A stretch of DNA of 64,000 nt. Source: Halodesulfovibrio aestuarii DSM 17919 = ATCC 29578 (lineage in GTDB: Bacteria; Desulfobacterota; Desulfovibrionia; Desulfovibrionales; Desulfovibrionaceae). This document shows, one piece after another, positions 51,072 through 62,140 of the stretch. The stretch spans positions 1,116,001 through 1,180,000 of the forward strand of contig NZ_ARQF01000021.1 in the NCBI RefSeq assembly GCF_000384815.1. Direction: 5' to 3'. The translations under genes and the position numbers were made by a program. The notes below the pieces were generated by a model. It had not been told where the DNA came from. It ran no database searches and saw nothing but the letters and a program-made list of their open reading frames with translations. Position 1 is the first letter of the stretch, and each line of letters opens with the position of its first letter.

Positions 51072-51364
51072 AGGGCCCTCAAGCTGCTGTAACAATCTGG
51101 TTGAAAAACGAGTCCTGACAGAACGTCAGAAAAATTCATTCAATAGAAGGTGATGGAAAAGCCTCACCTTCTATCTTATTTTATTATGTTTTTTTTTACT
51201 GATTATTTTGACATCAAACTTGAGTTTTGGAAAGAGGAGACAAACTTTTCAGGCAACATCACATGACGCTACATTATCTTCATCTCGGGATAAGACCGTC
51301 TTGTCACACATATAACAACACCCGCCTTCAAATGCTGACTCGCCCTCCCTGTTCCAGATGTTCA

Positions 51365-52273
51365 TCACCCCTTGTCAGTTGAGCTTTTCTTACCGCCCGC
51401 CCTCATTTGAGGATTTAAGCTGACAGTGGAAAGTGATCCATGAGAAAAAACGCTTGTTGCATAGGCTACAGCAAGTGCAAATAACGCTGCACCGCACCCA
51501 ATACCGGCAGCATAGTAAGGAGGAGCAGACAGAGCAATACGCATAAACAACGTAGCAATTACATAACCGGAGTTTCTAAATACGGCATGGAAACCCGGCA
51601 TAAATCGTTGCGTTACAAGCACCAGCAAAATGTCTGCAAAAATAAGAACGGTATAGAGCGTAACAAAAAAGTCATGTTTTCTACCATAAAAAAGAAAATC
51701 TACGGCATCATAACTACCTATCCCTACAAAGACAAAAAACAAAACCAGCGCAATAATTTTTTTCGTCAGTACATAACGCATACGTTCTACAGGGTCTTTT
51801 AAATACCCCTGATAACGCTGCACACGATAATATATTCCCAGAATTACAAATATAGCCAGTGCAGCTGAACTGGAAGCAGCCACATGTAAAAGAGCCTCAG
51901 AGTCTAATGCAACAGTTATCGGCTCATGCATATGTGATAATTCTTTGAAAGAATTCCTGAGTAAAATTAGTGTCAGAATTTCTAACTGCTTACCAAGCGA
52001 TTTAGAAATGGAGGTAGATAACACAAAGATAAGGCTCAGAACTTCCAGAACCAAAAGCATCGTAAACGCAAGATTAACCGCATAAAAGTGGTTTAACGGT
52101 GTTATTGCTGCAATGCGTTCCGGCAACAACCCTTGACGGTTAAGCTCTATTCCCAAAATGCCTAGCAAGAACATCGCAATTAATAACTGGGCAACAAAGC
52201 GTTCCGTTTTCGGGTTCTCCCAGAAATGATGCAATAAATCAAACAGGTTCGAAGCAGGTTCTAAACGACTCAT
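51365..52273 (-). CDS. seven-helix membrane protein, unknown function
   Basis: 302 residues with seven hydrophobic segments (about residues 24-44, 64-88, 128-150, 168-192, 202-222, 232-252 and 258-280) and a polar, basic C-terminus. The loop between helices 2 and 3 carries KSLGKQLEILTLILLRNSFKELSHMHEPI, which looks amphipathic. No transporter or channel family recognised. Confidence 0.75.
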   Translation of the reverse strand: MSRLEPASNLFDLLHHFWENPKTERFVAQLLIAMFLLGILGIELNRQGLLPERIAAITPLNHFYAVNLAFTMLLVLEVLSLIFVLSTSISKSLGKQLEILTLILLRNSFKELSHMHEPITVALDSEALLHVAASSSAALAIFVILGIYYRVQRYQGYLKDPVERMRYVLTKKIIALVLFFVFVGIGSYDAVDFLFYGRKHDFFVTLYTVLIFADILLVLVTQRFMPGFHAVFRNSGYVIATLFMRIALSAPPYYAAGIGCGAALFALAVAYATSVFSHGSLSTVSLNPQMRAGGKKSSTDKG

Positions 52274-52727
52274 AACGACTCCAACTAGTAATAATTACTA
52301 ATCCTAGATTTCTTTTTTTATTTTTTCAACCATAATATAGACAAAATGCTCTGATTCAGCACCCCCTTATACGTACCTTGAAAAGATGCAGGGGACACTC
52401 ATAACTTACAGTAGAGGCTCTGAATGACACGGCTGTGTCATTCTTTTTCATTTTCTCCCCTTTCCTCCTCACAGAGCAACGCCGTCATTCCCCGCAAAGC
52501 ACAGACAGTACCCCGCCAACAGAATTTAGATATGCCATTTCTGCAACCGTATGAGAAAAAAACAAAATATACTGTGCACCTCTGCCCCTCCCTCCTAAAA
52601 TTACAAGGAGAGAAAGCTCCTTGTTTTTTTGATAAGGGCAGATTCTCCAACAAAGACTCCGAACTGTTACACCTCAAAAAAGCAGCCCAAAAAGAAGCAC
52701 CAAGAGGCCTGCGACAAGGGAGAACAT
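52274..52727. other. 454-base leader region before the stress-protein / ATPase operon
   Basis: No protein gene supported. It contains a terminator-like hairpin at 52422-52448 (GAATGACAC-GGCT-GTGTCATTC then T5) on the plus strand, although no plus-strand gene lies upstream. It may end a small RNA or act as an attenuator for the operon. Confidence 0.5.
52422..52448 (+). terminator. orphan terminator-like hairpin
   Basis: 9-bp perfect stem, 4-base loop and T5 tail, 280 bases upstream of the universal stress protein gene and not preceded by a gene on the same strand. Confidence 0.65.
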
Positions 52728-53585
52728 ATGGAACGGCATCTGTTACTAGCGGTTGGAACTCATCCCCACGCCACCTCAGGACAAAACTTTGTAAGCGACT
52801 TCCTTACAAAAAAAGATAATATCAAGCTGACATTGTTAACAATTTATACAGCGTATGACGAGTATAGTGCAGTCGCTCTTACGACCCACATTGCTGAAAA
52901 AAAAGCACTCGCAGTATTGAACGAAGTCCGGAAAACACTTGAAGCAAAAGGCTTTGACCACAAGAAAATTACACTTCGCCCCATTCTAGTCCAAGGCTCG
53001 CGTGCACGTACCCTTATGCATGAAATAAATAAAGAACAATTTGATGCAGTTATTCTCAGCCGCAGAGAACGTATTCTCACCTTAGAGGACTTTTTAGACA
53101 CCAGCGTATGCACCGAGCTACTGAAAACTGAAAAAAAAGGTCATATCCCTCCCTTCTGGCTATGCCGGCAATTGACAGAGAAGAAAAAGGGAGTGCTGCT
53201 TTGCACAGACGGTTCCAATCCCTCCATGAGGATCGCTGAGTATGTGGGGGGGATATTGCAAGAAATTCCGGAACAAGATGTCTGTGTGCTCCATATCACC
53301 GACCCTGCAAAGGCAGACAGTTCTGATGCCGAGTCCGTTGTCCAACAGACCGTGGAGAAAATAACGGCTGCAGGACTGGATCAAAGCCGCATATCTTCCA
53401 AAATATTAGAAGGCCGTGGAGCTGCGCGGATTATTATTGATCAGGCGACACAAGGAGACTTCGCGGTCGTGGCCATGGGAACGGCAGGAACAGGCCAAAA
53501 AACGTTCTCAAAACTGTTTACGGGCTCTGTGGCACGCAATGTATTCAAGGAGCTGACTGAAGCCGTGTTGTGGGCGAGTTTTTAA
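52728..53585 (+). CDS. tandem universal stress protein (UspA-like)
   Basis: 285 residues; AAGGGAG lies upstream of ATG 52728. Two UspA-type domains: a diverged N-terminal one (LLLAVGTHPHATSGQNFV, about 1-140) and a C-terminal one (GVLLCTDGSNPSMRIAEYV, about 158-285) with the nucleotide-binding ending AMGTAGTGQKTFSKLFTGSVARNV (the usual G-2x-G-9x-GS pattern). It ends 22 bases before atpD, so it is probably the first gene of the ATPase operon. Confidence 0.87.
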   Translation: MERHLLLAVGTHPHATSGQNFVSDFLTKKDNIKLTLLTIYTAYDEYSAVALTTHIAEKKALAVLNEVRKTLEAKGFDHKKITLRPILVQGSRARTLMHEINKEQFDAVILSRRERILTLEDFLDTSVCTELLKTEKKGHIPPFWLCRQLTEKKKGVLLCTDGSNPSMRIAEYVGGILQEIPEQDVCVLHITDPAKADSSDAESVVQQTVEKITAAGLDQSRISSKILEGRGAARIIIDQATQGDFAVVAMGTAGTGQKTFSKLFTGSVARNVFKELTEAVLWASF

Positions 53586-53601
53586 AAATAGCGCACGGTG
53601 A

Positions 53602-55354
<1,753 letters not shown>

Positions 55355-55358
<4 letters not shown>

Positions 55359-55666
55359 CTTCAAACAAAAGTTTTCCGCACCGGATCGGAGAAAAAGAAC
55401 GGCGCAGGCTCAAGGCCGAACAAAAAAAAAATATCGGTGCATGGTATGGCCTCGGGCTTGTCGGGATTGTGGGATGGTCTGTGGTAATCCCCACCCTTCT
55501 TGGAATCTTTTTAGGAGTATGGGTGGATATTCACTGGCCAAGTCCACGCTCATGGACGCTGATGCTTATGGTGCTGGGCCTTTTTATAGGATGCCTTTGT
55601 GCCGGATTCTGGGTGAACCGGCAACGGCAACAGATAATGAAAGAGAGAACGAATGAAGATCGTTGA
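55355..55666 (+). CDS. atpQ: N-ATPase accessory membrane protein AtpQ (AtpI-like)
   Basis: 103 residues, basic N-terminus (EKERRRLKAEQKKNIG) and two helices (about 38-58, 68-90), the two-helix AtpI-like layout. Found in N-ATPase operons between epsilon and AtpR; thought to help c-ring assembly or carry Mg2+. Symbol follows the published N-ATPase operon naming. Confidence 0.85.
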
Positions 55667-55964
55667 TATAGTCATAGGGCTGAGTATGGGAGGAGTGTTG
55701 TCCTGCATTCATTTTGGAGGACTTTGGCTGGTACTGAAACGAATGCCGACCAGCGAACGCCCCGCGTTTCTTTTCTGGACGACCACCATGGCACGATACG
55801 GTATTACCTTGTACGGTATGTATCTGGCCCTCACCATGGGCGGAATCGTGTTAGTGGGCGCATGCGCAGGCTTGTATCTGGCTCGTTTAATGGTGGTACC
55901 CCGTCTTGCAGACAGGTTAGAGAAAAACGGAGGCAGTTCCCTGCTCCGTGCCGCAAAAGAGTAA
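55653..55964 (+). CDS. atpR: N-ATPase accessory membrane protein AtpR
   Basis: 103 residues with three hydrophobic segments (about 8-28, 42-60, 62-82) and a polar end. Characteristic of N-type operons and absent from ordinary F-type operons, it is predicted to aid ring assembly. Overlaps atpQ by 14 bases. Confidence 0.85.
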   Translation: MKIVDIVIGLSMGGVLSCIHFGGLWLVLKRMPTSERPAFLFWTTTMARYGITLYGMYLALTMGGIVLVGACAGLYLARLMVVPRLADRLEKNGGSSLLRAAKE

Positions 55965-56007
55965 CGCTCTCCTCCGGCACCATCCGCACATCGCTATAAG
56001 GAAGAAT

Positions 56008-56703
56008 ATGCAATTCAGTCCTGACCATATTATCTACTATCAGGGAACATTTGCCTCCCTGAACGCAACGATTATGTTCACATGGGGGATCATACTTTTT
56101 CTGGCGCTCTTTTCATGGTCTGTTACCCGCAATCTGACCAGTTCCACTGATTTTAATTTCCGTCAAAATATTCTGGAAATTCTTGTGGACGGGCTACTAA
56201 ACCAGATTCGTGAAACGACAAGACAGGAACCGGAGCGCTTCCTGCCCCTTCTGGGTACACTGTTTATCTTTATTTTAGTGTCCAATATCCTTGCAGTAGT
56301 CCCGGGTTTTGAGCCGCCGACAGGTTCACTATCCACCACTGCTGCGTTGGCTCTGTGCGTTTTTTTTGCCGTGCCATACTACGGAATCCGCGCACACGGC
56401 CTGAAAAATTACCTTGTCGGCTACATCCGCCCAAATCCCTTCATGCTTCCCTTCAACGTGGTGGGCGAGCTTTCCCGCACGTTTGCGCTCAGCGTGCGAC
56501 TCTTCGGTAACATCATGAGCGGCTCAATGATGGGGAGTATTCTGCTGATCCTCGCACCGCTCTTTTTCCCAATACTTATGAATCTGCTGGGGCTGTTAAT
56601 CGGTGTAGTGCAGGCATACATATTTGTGGTTCTTGCCGCAGTCTTTATCGCTTCAGGCATGGAATCTCATCTGGAAACAACTGACCTAAATAACAAGGAG
56701 TAA
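56008..56703 (+). CDS. atpB: N-type ATPase subunit a
   Basis: 231 residues from ATG 56008 (AAGGAAG upstream). Five to six helices; the essential arginine is Arg164 in LSVRLFGN, with ELSRTFAL before it. Forms the ion half-channels next to the c-ring. Confidence 0.93.
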   Translation: MQFSPDHIIYYQGTFASLNATIMFTWGIILFLALFSWSVTRNLTSSTDFNFRQNILEILVDGLLNQIRETTRQEPERFLPLLGTLFIFILVSNILAVVPGFEPPTGSLSTTAALALCVFFAVPYYGIRAHGLKNYLVGYIRPNPFMLPFNVVGELSRTFALSVRLFGNIMSGSMMGSILLILAPLFFPILMNLLGLLIGVVQAYIFVVLAAVFIASGMESHLETTDLNNKE

Positions 56704-56706
56704 ACT

Positions 56707-56985
56707 ATGGATTCTCTTGCGCTTATCGCCATCGGCTCTGTATGCGCAGCAGGAGTATGCATGGGGCTCGGAGCCATTGGCCCCGCTATCGGTGAAGGTA
56801 TGGCTTTAGCACGGGCGCTCAGTTCCATTGCTCAACAGCCGGATGAAACCAACACCATCGTCAAATTCCTGTTTGTGGGCATGGCCATGATTGAATCTAC
56901 GGCAATCTACAGTTTCGTACTGGCCATGATTTTGCTCTTTGCCAATCCTTTCTGGAACTACTTTCTGGAAAAAGCCGGAGGCTAA
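56707..56985 (+). CDS. atpE: N-type ATPase subunit c
   Basis: 92 residues, two helices. Helix 1 has GPAIGEG with Glu30, and helix 2 IESTAIYS with Glu63, Ser64, Thr65 and Tyr68. Compared with Ilyobacter c (Gln32, Glu65, Ser66, Tyr70) the sodium ligands are kept but Gln32 is a glutamate, the two-carboxylate pattern known in N-type rotors. Na+ or H+ cannot be settled from sequence. Confidence 0.95.
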   Translation: MDSLALIAIGSVCAAGVCMGLGAIGPAIGEGMALARALSSIAQQPDETNTIVKFLFVGMAMIESTAIYSFVLAMILLFANPFWNYFLEKAGG

Positions 56986-57014
56986 GGAGGCAGGCACAGC
57001 AAAAGGAATGAACA

Positions 57015-57080
57015 ATGGACGAAGTAACGCTACTGGAGCTTTTTCCTCGAAAAAGGAGGCAGCTAATCCATGCTGCTTGA
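57015..57080 (+). CDS. possible 21-residue leader ORF overlapping atpF start
   Basis: AAAGGA lies eight bases before ATG 57015. The frame ends at TGA 57080, eleven bases into atpF, and covers the atpF ribosome site GGAGG (57055-57059). The peptide is not family-like; if translated it would couple or limit atpF expression. Confidence 0.3.
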   Translation: MDEVTLLELFPRKRRQLIHAA

Positions 57081-57804
57081 CTGGTTTACTGTTGGTGCGC
57101 AGGCACTGAACTTTCTTATTCTTATGTATCTGCTCAAGCGCTTTTTATATGGCCCGATCATCAGGACCATGGAAGAACGCAAAGCCAAGGTGCAAGAACA
57201 TCTTGCCAGTGCCGAAAAGGCACGGCAGGAAGCAGCTGCGTACTCTCAGGAACTGAAAAAGCAACAAAAAGAACTGGAACTGGCAAGAGAATCTATGCTT
57301 GCTGAGGCCAGAACCAGCGTTGAAGCATGGCGTGAAACAGCCTTGGACACTGCCCGCAAACACGTTGCGGAGCAACGTACCAGCTGGCTGGATTCGTTAG
57401 AAAGAGAACACCGCTTGATTGCAGCCAACATCAGACAAGACGTAGCTGCAGAAGTGGTGGCTTTGGCAAAAAAAGTCCTTACCGACCTTTCCGATACAGA
57501 GCTTGAATTGCGGGTGGTGAATCACTTTATCCAAAGGTTGGGACAAGAAATTTCTAAAGACGCAATAGCGGGCGATCTTGTTGTCCAATTGGGCTTTTCA
57601 GTGCCTGAAGGTAGTGAGGAGCACATAGTAAAAGCAATACATGCAACGTTTCCAGAGGTGGGCAAGGTGGATCTTACTGTTCAGCCTAGTTTAACGCTGG
57701 GTATCACACTGGTGGCAGGAGACCGGAAATGGGACTGGAATCTGGAATCCTATCTGGAAGGGGTTGAAGATTCCATTCTGGCCAGTCTGGCCGAGGAAAG
57801 GTAA
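57070..57804 (+). CDS. atpF: N-type ATPase subunit b (extended, delta-like tail)
   Basis: 244 residues, longer than ordinary b (about 156). N-terminal helix ([23 protein letters not shown]), a long charged coiled coil (about 35-150), then a C-terminal domain with [19 protein letters not shown], similar to the end of delta subunits. No separate delta gene occurs in the operon, so this extension probably takes its place, as proposed for N-ATPases. Confidence 0.9.
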   Translation: MLLDWFTVGAQALNFLILMYLLKRFLYGPIIRTMEERKAKVQEHLASAEKARQEAAAYSQELKKQQKELELARESMLAEARTSVEAWRETALDTARKHVAEQRTSWLDSLEREHRLIAANIRQDVAAEVVALAKKVLTDLSDTELELRVVNHFIQRLGQEISKDAIAGDLVVQLGFSVPEGSEEHIVKAIHATFPEVGKVDLTVQPSLTLGITLVAGDRKWDWNLESYLEGVEDSILASLAEER

Positions 57805-57811
57805 CGCGACA

Positions 57812-59338
57812 ATGACCAAGCCGTCTCTTAAACACACCATCGAACAGGCATTACAGGCTGTCCGGAAGGGAAAAGACGAATTCACTCTGGATACTGAATC
57901 CATGGAGGTTGGACGCATCCTTTCCATTGTGCAGGGCGTTGCGTATGCAGAAGGCGTGGGTGCCGTGCGCGCAGAAGAACTCCTGATGCTCGGCCATGAT
58001 GTTCCGGGAATGGCTCTGGACATCCTGCCTGAAAAAATCGGCATTGTATTAATGGGCAGCGGGAAAAATCTTAAGGCTAACGAAGAAGTTGCACGTACAG
58101 GTCGAGTACTTGATGTACCCGTAGGGGAAGGACTGATAGGACGAATCATCACCCCGTTGGGAATGCCACTGGATGGTCGCGGGGCCATTCGGGAAGATGA
58201 GCGCTGGCCTGTGGAGCAGGAAGCTCCACCGATTTTACATCGTGCTCCCGTCATTAAGCCGTTACAGACAGGTCTCAAGGTTATAGACACCCTCATTCCC
58301 ATCGGACGTGGACAACGGGAACTTATTCTCGGGGACAGACAAACCGGCAAAACGGCCATCGCGCTGGATACCATCTGTAATCAAAAAGACACCGGAGTCA
58401 TCTGCATCTACTGCGCAATCGGACAACGCAGTTCCAGCGTGGCCCGCGTCCTGAACGAAATGGAAAAAAGTGGTGCCATGGCATATTCCTTTGCTGTCGT
58501 GGTAGAAGGAGATGACCAGCCGGGAATGCAGTATATTGCCCCCTATGCCGCAACAACCATGGGCGAATATTTTATGAAGCAGGGACGGGATGTTCTGGTG
58601 GTGTTCGACGACCTGACCCGACATGCTCAGGCGTATCGCCAGCTGTCCTTGCTGCTGCGACGTCCCCCCGGACGGGAGGCGTTCCCCGGTGATATTTTTT
58701 ACATCCACTCCCGCCTGCTTGAACGGGCCACCCATCTCAATACAGAACAGGGGGGAGGCACGCTGACAGCCTTGCCTATCATTGAAACGGAAGAGCAAAA
58801 TATCTCGGCGTACATCCCGACAAATCTTATCTCCATCACGGACGGACAGATTTATCTGAACCCCGACCTGTTCCAGCGAGGAATTCTTCCAGCGGTGGAT
58901 GCGGGAAAATCTGTTTCCAGAGTTGGCGGACGAGCCCAAATGCCCGGCTATCGCAAAGTTGCAGGGGATTTGCGGCTTACATACTCTCAATTTCAGGAAC
59001 TGGAGGCCTTCGCACGCTTCGGAACCAGACTGGATGAAGAAACACGCTCAAAACTAGAGCATGGGAAAAGAGTACGCGAGATTCTAAAACAAGAGCGCTT
59101 TGCCCCGCTCACCCCCGGAGAACAAGTAGCCGTATTACTAGCGGTAACCAAAGGACACTTCGACAAGCTGCCCCTTGAAGAAATTGACCAAGCGCAACAG
59201 CACGTGATTACAGCCCTTACCAGCGCGCTGGACGAAATAGAATTGCTAGGCGAAGCACAGGCAAATGATCCCATCTGGGACACCGCCAGCAAGGCGCTTG
59301 ACTCGCTGTTTGCGAAAGAGTCCCCCGAGGAGGCGTAG
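57812..59338 (+). CDS. atpA: N-type ATPase subunit alpha
   Basis: 508 residues from ATG 57812 (GAGGAAAGG upstream). P-loop GDRQTGKT (174-181), [30 protein letters not shown], the alpha-type [31 protein letters not shown], and the arginine-finger region [10 protein letters not shown]. Complete for the family. Confidence 0.95.
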   Translation: MTKPSLKHTIEQALQAVRKGKDEFTLDTESMEVGRILSIVQGVAYAEGVGAVRAEELLMLGHDVPGMALDILPEKIGIVLMGSGKNLKANEEVARTGRVLDVPVGEGLIGRIITPLGMPLDGRGAIREDERWPVEQEAPPILHRAPVIKPLQTGLKVIDTLIPIGRGQRELILGDRQTGKTAIALDTICNQKDTGVICIYCAIGQRSSSVARVLNEMEKSGAMAYSFAVVVEGDDQPGMQYIAPYAATTMGEYFMKQGRDVLVVFDDLTRHAQAYRQLSLLLRRPPGREAFPGDIFYIHSRLLERATHLNTEQGGGTLTALPIIETEEQNISAYIPTNLISITDGQIYLNPDLFQRGILPAVDAGKSVSRVGGRAQMPGYRKVAGDLRLTYSQFQELEAFARFGTRLDEETRSKLEHGKRVREILKQERFAPLTPGEQVAVLLAVTKGHFDKLPLEEIDQAQQHVITALTSALDEIELLGEAQANDPIWDTASKALDSLFAKESPEEA

Positions 59339-59342
59339 TTCT

Positions 59343-60227
59343 GTGCAGACACTTGAAAGCTTGAAAAAGCGAATCCACACAGCCTCTGACTTACTTTCGT
59401 TGGTAAAGACCATGAAGAGTCTTGCTGCCGTCAACATTCGGCATTTTGAACAAGCAGCACAGTCTCTTGAAGAATACGCTATTGTGGTGGAACAGGCGTG
59501 GCGAGTGTTCCTCCTCTCCGAGGGAGAAATTGCACCTTTTGCTAAAACAAAAAAGGCCGTGATATTGGCGATCGGTTCAGATCAGGGAATGTGCGGCCAG
59601 TTTAACGAAATCATCCAACAGCACGCCCAGACGGAGAAAGAATCCCTGCAAGCGTCCGGTATAGAAACGGAGTTCTGGGTAGCCGGAGACCGGATTAAAT
59701 CCGGACTGGGTGATGCGGGGCATCCTCCCACCCTTACTTTTCATATCCCAAGCACGCTGGGGGGGATTCATTCCGTTGTGGCCGAATTCATAGAGCATAT
59801 AGCTGCATGGCGATACAAGAAGGGAGTGACACGATTTTCTACGGTGTTCAACGCTCCCCTCGGAATGCAGGGGTATGCCCCACAGAGTGTGCATGTTTTA
59901 CCACTTGATCAAGAGTGGACTGACCAGCGAACAAAGGAAGCGTGGCCTGAAAGATGTCACCCTCAATTTTTCATTCCCGCAAAGCAATTGCTTAGCGGAC
60001 TGTTTGAGCAACACCTGTTCGTATCTCTCTATGGTGCTCTGGCCCGTTCCCTTGCTGCGGAAAATGCTGCGCGCCTTATGGCCATGCAAGCAGCAGAAAA
60101 AAACATTATGGATATGCGGGATACTCAGGAAGCAAAGTTTCGGGAGCTACGCCAAAACGCCATTACAGAAGAATTGCTGGATATTGTTTCCGGCTTTGAA
60201 GCTCTCACAAGAGAGCACAATACCTAA
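59343..60227 (+). CDS. atpG: N-type ATPase subunit gamma
   Basis: 294 residues from GTG 59343; GAGGAGG ends about ten bases upstream, inside the end of atpA. N-terminal coiled coil (ESLKKRIHTASDLLSLVKTMKSLAAVNIR), GSDQGMCGQFNE, and the C-terminal helix MRDTQEAKFRELRQNAITEELLDIVSGFEAL. Rather diverged in the middle, as usual for N-type gamma. Last gene of the operon order D-C-Q-R-B-E-F-A-G. Confidence 0.92.
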   Translation: MQTLESLKKRIHTASDLLSLVKTMKSLAAVNIRHFEQAAQSLEEYAIVVEQAWRVFLLSEGEIAPFAKTKKAVILAIGSDQGMCGQFNEIIQQHAQTEKESLQASGIETEFWVAGDRIKSGLGDAGHPPTLTFHIPSTLGGIHSVVAEFIEHIAAWRYKKGVTRFSTVFNAPLGMQGYAPQSVHVLPLDQEWTDQRTKEAWPERCHPQFFIPAKQLLSGLFEQHLFVSLYGALARSLAAENAARLMAMQAAEKNIMDMRDTQEAKFRELRQNAITEELLDIVSGFEALTREHNT

Positions 60228-60300
60228 CTTTCATTTGACAATCCCTACCGACACAGAACATTATTCCAACTCGATTAATTATGCTCCCAGGACTTGCCCA

Positions 60301-60672
60301 ATGAAAGAAAAATACTCACTGCTCCTGATCTTCCTGTTCGTTGTCACGCCGCTGGTCACAATTACACTTCTGCCTGCAAATTTGTGGGTTCTATTCAATA
60401 TCGTACTGTTCACCATAATTATTGTCATCAGCTACAACATGGAGAACAAAAAGCACGCCCCCGGCCCTCTGGCACAAACCGGTCTTTTAGCAGGGATCCT
60501 CTGCTTTGAAACTCTGCTTTGGGGTTGCGCTAATTTCATTTTCCTAAATCCGGCTATTTCCAGCGTAACAATGTGGCAAACAGTAGGTGTACTGGCTGCC
60601 AGCAGCCTCACAGCTGTTTTCTCTTTCGCTATTCTTGGAAAACGGCTTGTGCAGATCCAGAAAGAAAACTAG
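60301..60672 (+). CDS. small four-helix membrane protein
   Basis: 123 residues from ATG 60301. Four hydrophobic segments (about 7-27, 30-48, 58-78 and 90-112). No family recognised. It lies 73 bases after atpG and before a terminator, so it may be a last member of the ATPase transcript; a link in function is only by position. Confidence 0.6.
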   Translation: MKEKYSLLLIFLFVVTPLVTITLLPANLWVLFNIVLFTIIIVISYNMENKKHAPGPLAQTGLLAGILCFETLLWGCANFIFLNPAISSVTMWQTVGVLAASSLTAVFSFAILGKRLVQIQKEN

Positions 60673-60771
60673 ACCGAGCAATCTCCAAAAATGGAGATAA
60701 CAACTGCTTTTCACAATCCTTACAACACGTCTTTCTCTGTCAACTACCGATAAAATCAAAACAAGAATATA

Positions 60772-60804
60772 AGGCTCATCAAAACTGAATGGTTTGATGA
60801 GCCT
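60772..60804 (+). terminator. terminator after the N-ATPase region
   Basis: 12-bp inverted repeat (AGGCTCATCAAA-type arms, 60772-60783 / 60793-60804) with a 9-base loop and a short T-rich tail. Confidence 0.75.
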
Positions 60805-60937
60805 TTACCTTTATATATGAAAAGAAGAATTTCAGAGGGAAGAACCAACTCTAGTCCCCTACTAGACTTACAACAGAACTAAACATATTAACATTCTAAT
60901 TTCATTAAACAATTCACAACAACGTTGGGAGAAAACC

Positions 60938-62023
60938 ATGCAATTAGATATGCACTATTACGGCACGTACGCAATGGCTCGCGCTGCTGGCTTAAGTCAG
61001 GAGACAGCTACAACTATTGCAACTGCCGCGCAGTTTGTTGACGACAACGCTGCTCCAAGTTCGGTTGAGTTCAGGGACGGGGGCAAATTCATGACAGAGG
61101 CAACGGCACACCATACCTTTGACAAGGCAAACCTTAAAAGAGACGACCAACGCTCTGTCTGGGTTCCATTCCATTTCCTTCCCGGCAACGAAGGTGAAAC
61201 TTACACAGAAAAACTTATTTGCCGTAAAAACAGCGAAAATGCACAAGCTGTTTTACACTACGCCCTTTCGCGTAGCGATAGAACCTTTGCAGCAGAACTT
61301 ATCGGGGCAGCAGCACATTTATATGCCGATACTTTTGCCCATTATGATTTTTCAGGAGTGAGTTCCCGATGGAACAACATTGAAAATGACAAGCTTACTA
61401 TTTTAAATGAGGGATTTTCTACAGACATGCGTTCCTACATCGCTGCAAAACGTAAATCTTTCTTTGAAAAAAACATCGCATCATGCAAATTATTTGACAA
61501 CATTTGCAGTTTTGGAGCTGAAACATTCTCTAGCGGTCTTGGACATGGTGCAGCTTGTACGTATCCAGATAGGCCATATTTAGTCTGGAGTTTTGTACGT
61601 GAAAGAACACAGGAAGAAATTAGACACAATAACCCAGAGTCATTCCTTGACGCATGCAAATCACTCCACAAATTCTTCAGTGACTTTGCTGCCGCAAGAC
61701 CTGATCTATGTTCAGGAAAGTCAAAGGACTTTGAGGATATTGAAGAAGAAGTAAAGCGCATTCTTGAAACTCCAGCACCAATGGAAGGTCGCATTGAACT
61801 TTGGCAAAACGCCTGCCAGCAAGGTATGCTTACAGAGCAAATGGAGCGTATCCCAGAATACAGCAATGATGGCTGGAATGATGAAAGGCATCAACTAAAT
61901 GAGAACGAACATTGTGAAGAAGCTGTTAGCCACAGCAGCTATCGCTTCTATCAAGCTGTTGCGTATCTCAGAACGTATATCTTACGAGATCTCCTCCCGC
62001 AAAATGGACTTGTTGTAGCGTAA
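60938..62023 (+). CDS. DUF6765-like protein, possible metal-binding helical hydrolase
   Basis: 361 residues, GGGAG before the ATG, no signal peptide. The N-terminus DMHYYGTYAMARAAGL, the HHTFDKA motif, and AAHLYADTFAHYDFSGV (HxxxDxxxH) recall the zinc ligands of phospholipase C/P1-nuclease-type helical enzymes. I connect it with the DUF6765 family by overall feel; no function is established. Monocistronic, with a shared terminator. Confidence 0.65.
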   Translation: MQLDMHYYGTYAMARAAGLSQETATTIATAAQFVDDNAAPSSVEFRDGGKFMTEATAHHTFDKANLKRDDQRSVWVPFHFLPGNEGETYTEKLICRKNSENAQAVLHYALSRSDRTFAAELIGAAAHLYADTFAHYDFSGVSSRWNNIENDKLTILNEGFSTDMRSYIAAKRKSFFEKNIASCKLFDNICSFGAETFSSGLGHGAACTYPDRPYLVWSFVRERTQEEIRHNNPESFLDACKSLHKFFSDFAAARPDLCSGKSKDFEDIEEEVKRILETPAPMEGRIELWQNACQQGMLTEQMERIPEYSNDGWNDERHQLNENEHCEEAVSHSSYRFYQAVAYLRTYILRDLLPQNGLVVA

Positions 62024-62085
62024 CACAACAAGCGGCATAGAATCCCATAAATTCAAGCTATTCAAAATCGTACGAGATAAAAAAA

Positions 62086-62118
62086 GAGCCTTGGACAATT
62101 GTTCAAGGCTCTTTTTTT
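62086..62118. terminator. bidirectional terminator between convergent genes
   Basis: GAGCCTTG (62086-62093) pairs with CAAGGCTC (62104-62111) around a 10-base loop that is itself self-complementary (ACAATTGT core); A-run left, T7 right. Confidence 0.9.
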
Positions 62119-62140
62119 ATCTTCAATTGCAGGAAGAATA

